NCBI GenBank assembly: GCA_937901435.1
Contig: CALGTJ010000524.1
Location: 1-7,355 of the forward strand
Source of the DNA: an uncultured Rhodobacter sp.
GTDB taxonomy: Bacteria; Pseudomonadota; Alphaproteobacteria; Rhodobacterales; Rhodobacteraceae
Direction: 5' to 3'
Length of the DNA stretch: 7,355 nucleotides
Shown: piece by piece, positions 5,981-7,355 of the stretch
Numbering within the stretch: the stretch's first letter is position 1
Layout of the letters: the number at the start of each line of letters is the position of its first letter
The notes under the pieces: model-generated
Database searches by the model: none
The model's input: the letters and a program-made list of their open reading frames with translations, nothing else
Told to the model about the DNA's origin: nothing
Position numbers and translations under genes: made by a program

Positions 5981-6910
5981 ATGGCAAAGGGGACGGCATT
6001 GGTACAGGGATCTAACGCCTCGTCAAAGGCGAGAGAAGTGGTGATCGGGATCGCCACCACGGGCCGTGCGGGTATCTTGCAGCAAACACTGGATCACTTG
6101 GCCAGCCTTGCCGATGGTCCGGATGGCATCCTTGTCTGCATTGCGGACGAGTCTGATTTCAACGCCTGTGATCTCTCGGCCTTTCCCTGCCCGTTGCGCG
6201 TGCTGACCGCCCCAAAGGGGCTTTGCAATCAACGCAACACCATTCTGGACGCCGTCTCAGACACAACGGTCGTCTTGTTTCTGGACGACGATTTCCTTGT
6301 GTCAGAGGGCTATATCTCGACCCTGCGCCGCACGTTCGCGGCGGATTCAGAGATTGCCATGACCACCGGGACGGTCTTGGCCGATGGTATTCTGGGGGCC
6401 GGATTTGACCATGATGCGGGGCGCAGGTTCCTTGCCGCGCCGCTGGCGGGCGATACCACGGCCCCGCCAACGGTGATTTACAATGGCTACGGCTGCAATA
6501 TGGCCGTGCGCGCCGCCGTTGCGCGCGAACATGGCGTTCGATTTGACACCAATCTGCCCCGCTACGGCTGGCTGGAGGACGTGGATTTCTCGCGCCGCCT
6601 TGCCGCGCATGGCCGGATCGTGAAACATCCCAATATGACCGGCGTGCATCTTGGCACAAAAACAGGACGCTCACGCGGGGTGCCTTTGGGGTATTCGCAG
6701 ATCGCGAACCCGATTTACATGGTGCGCAAAGGCACGCTGAGCCGACGGCGCGCGGCACGGCTTATGCTGCGCAATCTTGCGGCCAATACCGCCAAATTGT
6801 TGCGCCCCGAACCATGGGTGGACCGGCGCGGGCGGCTGCGCGGCAATGTGATGGCGCTGCGGGATCTGATCATCGGACGGATCTGCCCCAAGAGGATACT
6901 GGATCTGTGA
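5981..6910 (+). CDS. glycosyltransferase family 2 protein
   Basis: A GT-A fold inverting glycosyltransferase that probably adds a sugar to the lipid-linked acceptor made by the preceding enzyme. Numbered from ATG 5981 (309 residues), it shows the N-terminal strand EVVIGIATTGR (19-29), GLCNQRN (80-86) like the usual ARN motif, LFLDDDF with the metal-binding DDD (102-104), NGYGCNMAVRA (168-178) and RYGWLEDVDFSRRL with the likely catalytic acidic pair Glu199-Asp200. A basic C-terminal tail of about 80 residues, rich in Arg, may hold it to the membrane. ATG 5981 lies two bases after the previous stop; an in-frame TTG at 5975 would overlap it by four bases. No strong ribosome-binding site is seen, so translational coupling is likely. 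Donor and acceptor are unknown. Confidence 0.93.
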   Translation: MAKGTALVQGSNASSKAREVVIGIATTGRAGILQQTLDHLASLADGPDGILVCIADESDFNACDLSAFPCPLRVLTAPKGLCNQRNTILDAVSDTTVVLFLDDDFLVSEGYISTLRRTFAADSEIAMTTGTVLADGILGAGFDHDAGRRFLAAPLAGDTTAPPTVIYNGYGCNMAVRAAVAREHGVRFDTNLPRYGWLEDVDFSRRLAAHGRIVKHPNMTGVHLGTKTGRSRGVPLGYSQIANPIYMVRKGTLSRRRAARLMLRNLAANTAKLLRPEPWVDRRGRLRGNVMALRDLIIGRICPKRILDL

Positions 6911-6912
6911 AC

Positions 6913-7355
6913 ATGCCTGTCATCCCAACCGGCGTGTCAAAGCTGACGGCTGCCTTTGACGTCGTCATCCTGAACGATTCCAGCGTTGCAAAGGGCGGCG
7001 CGACCTCTCTTGCGCTGTTGTCGGCTCAGATGCTGCGGGCGCGGGGGTATAAGGTCACCTTTATCTCGGGCGACAGCGGCGACGACGGGACGCTGGCAGC
7101 CAGCGGGATCACGGCCGTGCCCATGGGTGGCGCGCTTTTGCTGGACAGGACCAAGCTTTCGGCAGTCACGCGCGGCATCTTGAACACCGCCATCCGGGAC
7201 CGCATCGCACAGCATATTGCGCAGAATGACACGCCCAACACCATCTATCACCTGCATGGCTGGTCCCGCATTCTGTCGCCTGCCGTCTTTGATGCACTGA
7301 AACCTGTCGCCCGACGCAGCTTTATCCATGCCCATGATTTCTTTCTCGGCTGCCC
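6913..7355 (+). CDS. glycosyltransferase, GT4-like (N-terminal part, runs off right edge)
   Basis: The first 147 residues of a probable GT-B fold glycosyltransferase, open to the window edge. The opening DVVILNDSSVAKGGATSLA followed by LLSAQMLRARGYKVTFISGD is the usual first Rossmann unit of the GT4 N-terminal domain, with a glycine-rich loop and an alpha helix. Later IYHLHGWSRILSP and FIHAHDFFLGC match the acceptor-side strands and loops that carry histidines in this family. The donor-binding C-terminal domain with the EX7E motif lies outside, so family assignment is by the N-terminus only. ATG 6913 is chosen, with GGA (6901-6903 region) upstream; an in-frame GTG at 6907 would overlap the previous TGA as GTGA. 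It is the third gene of the rightward operon. Confidence 0.82.
   Translation, partial: MPVIPTGVSKLTAAFDVVILNDSSVAKGGATSLALLSAQMLRARGYKVTFISGDSGDDGTLAASGITAVPMGGALLLDRTKLSAVTRGILNTAIRDRIAQHIAQNDTPNTIYHLHGWSRILSPAVFDALKPVARRSFIHAHDFFLGC

Overview
The window looks like part of a surface-polysaccharide locus from an alphaproteobacterium, probably a member of the Rhodobacteraceae (Roseobacter group). This rests on high-GC coding sequence with matching codon use, an ExoY-type initiating sugar transferase, a TIGR04325-type methyltransferase and overall gene style. The assignment is inference; there is no rRNA or marker gene in view. Six genes are supported. Three read leftward (minus strand) and three rightward (plus strand), diverging from about 5011-5276.

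Left part, minus strand: an NRPS-like protein starts near 2166 and reads to the window edge. It has an adenylation domain, a Pro/Thr/Glu/Ala-rich linker, a phosphopantetheine carrier domain and the first ~75 residues of a beta-ketoacyl synthase (KS). No condensation domain precedes the adenylation domain, so it looks like the loading module of a hybrid NRPS/PKS. The KS similarity stops abruptly at about position 54, where a sequence resembling the end of an insertion sequence begins. A 527-base non-coding stretch (2167-2693) lies upstream of it, AT-rich in its right half, with several palindromes and a 9-base tandem repeat. Next come a TIGR04325-type methyltransferase gene interrupted by one in-frame TAG, and a Wzx-type oligosaccharide flippase immediately upstream of it.

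Right part, plus strand: a sugar-1-phosphate transferase (WbaP/ExoY family), a GT2 glycosyltransferase and the N-terminal half of a GT4-like glycosyltransferase are packed almost end to end as one operon. The likely scheme is that the sugar transferase loads the first sugar onto undecaprenyl phosphate at the inner face of the membrane, the glycosyltransferases extend it, and the flippase moves the lipid-linked unit to the periplasm. The methyltransferase could decorate the glycan or a precursor.

The most notable signal is that the two outer minus-strand genes show damage: an in-frame amber codon in the methyltransferase, a TGA at codon 3 after the best-placed ATG of the NRPS-like gene, and a probable insertion in its KS domain. 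The plus-strand genes and the flippase look intact. This suggests selective decay of the NRPS/PKS and methyltransferase arm beside a functional polysaccharide arm, unless sequence errors or recoding explain the stops.
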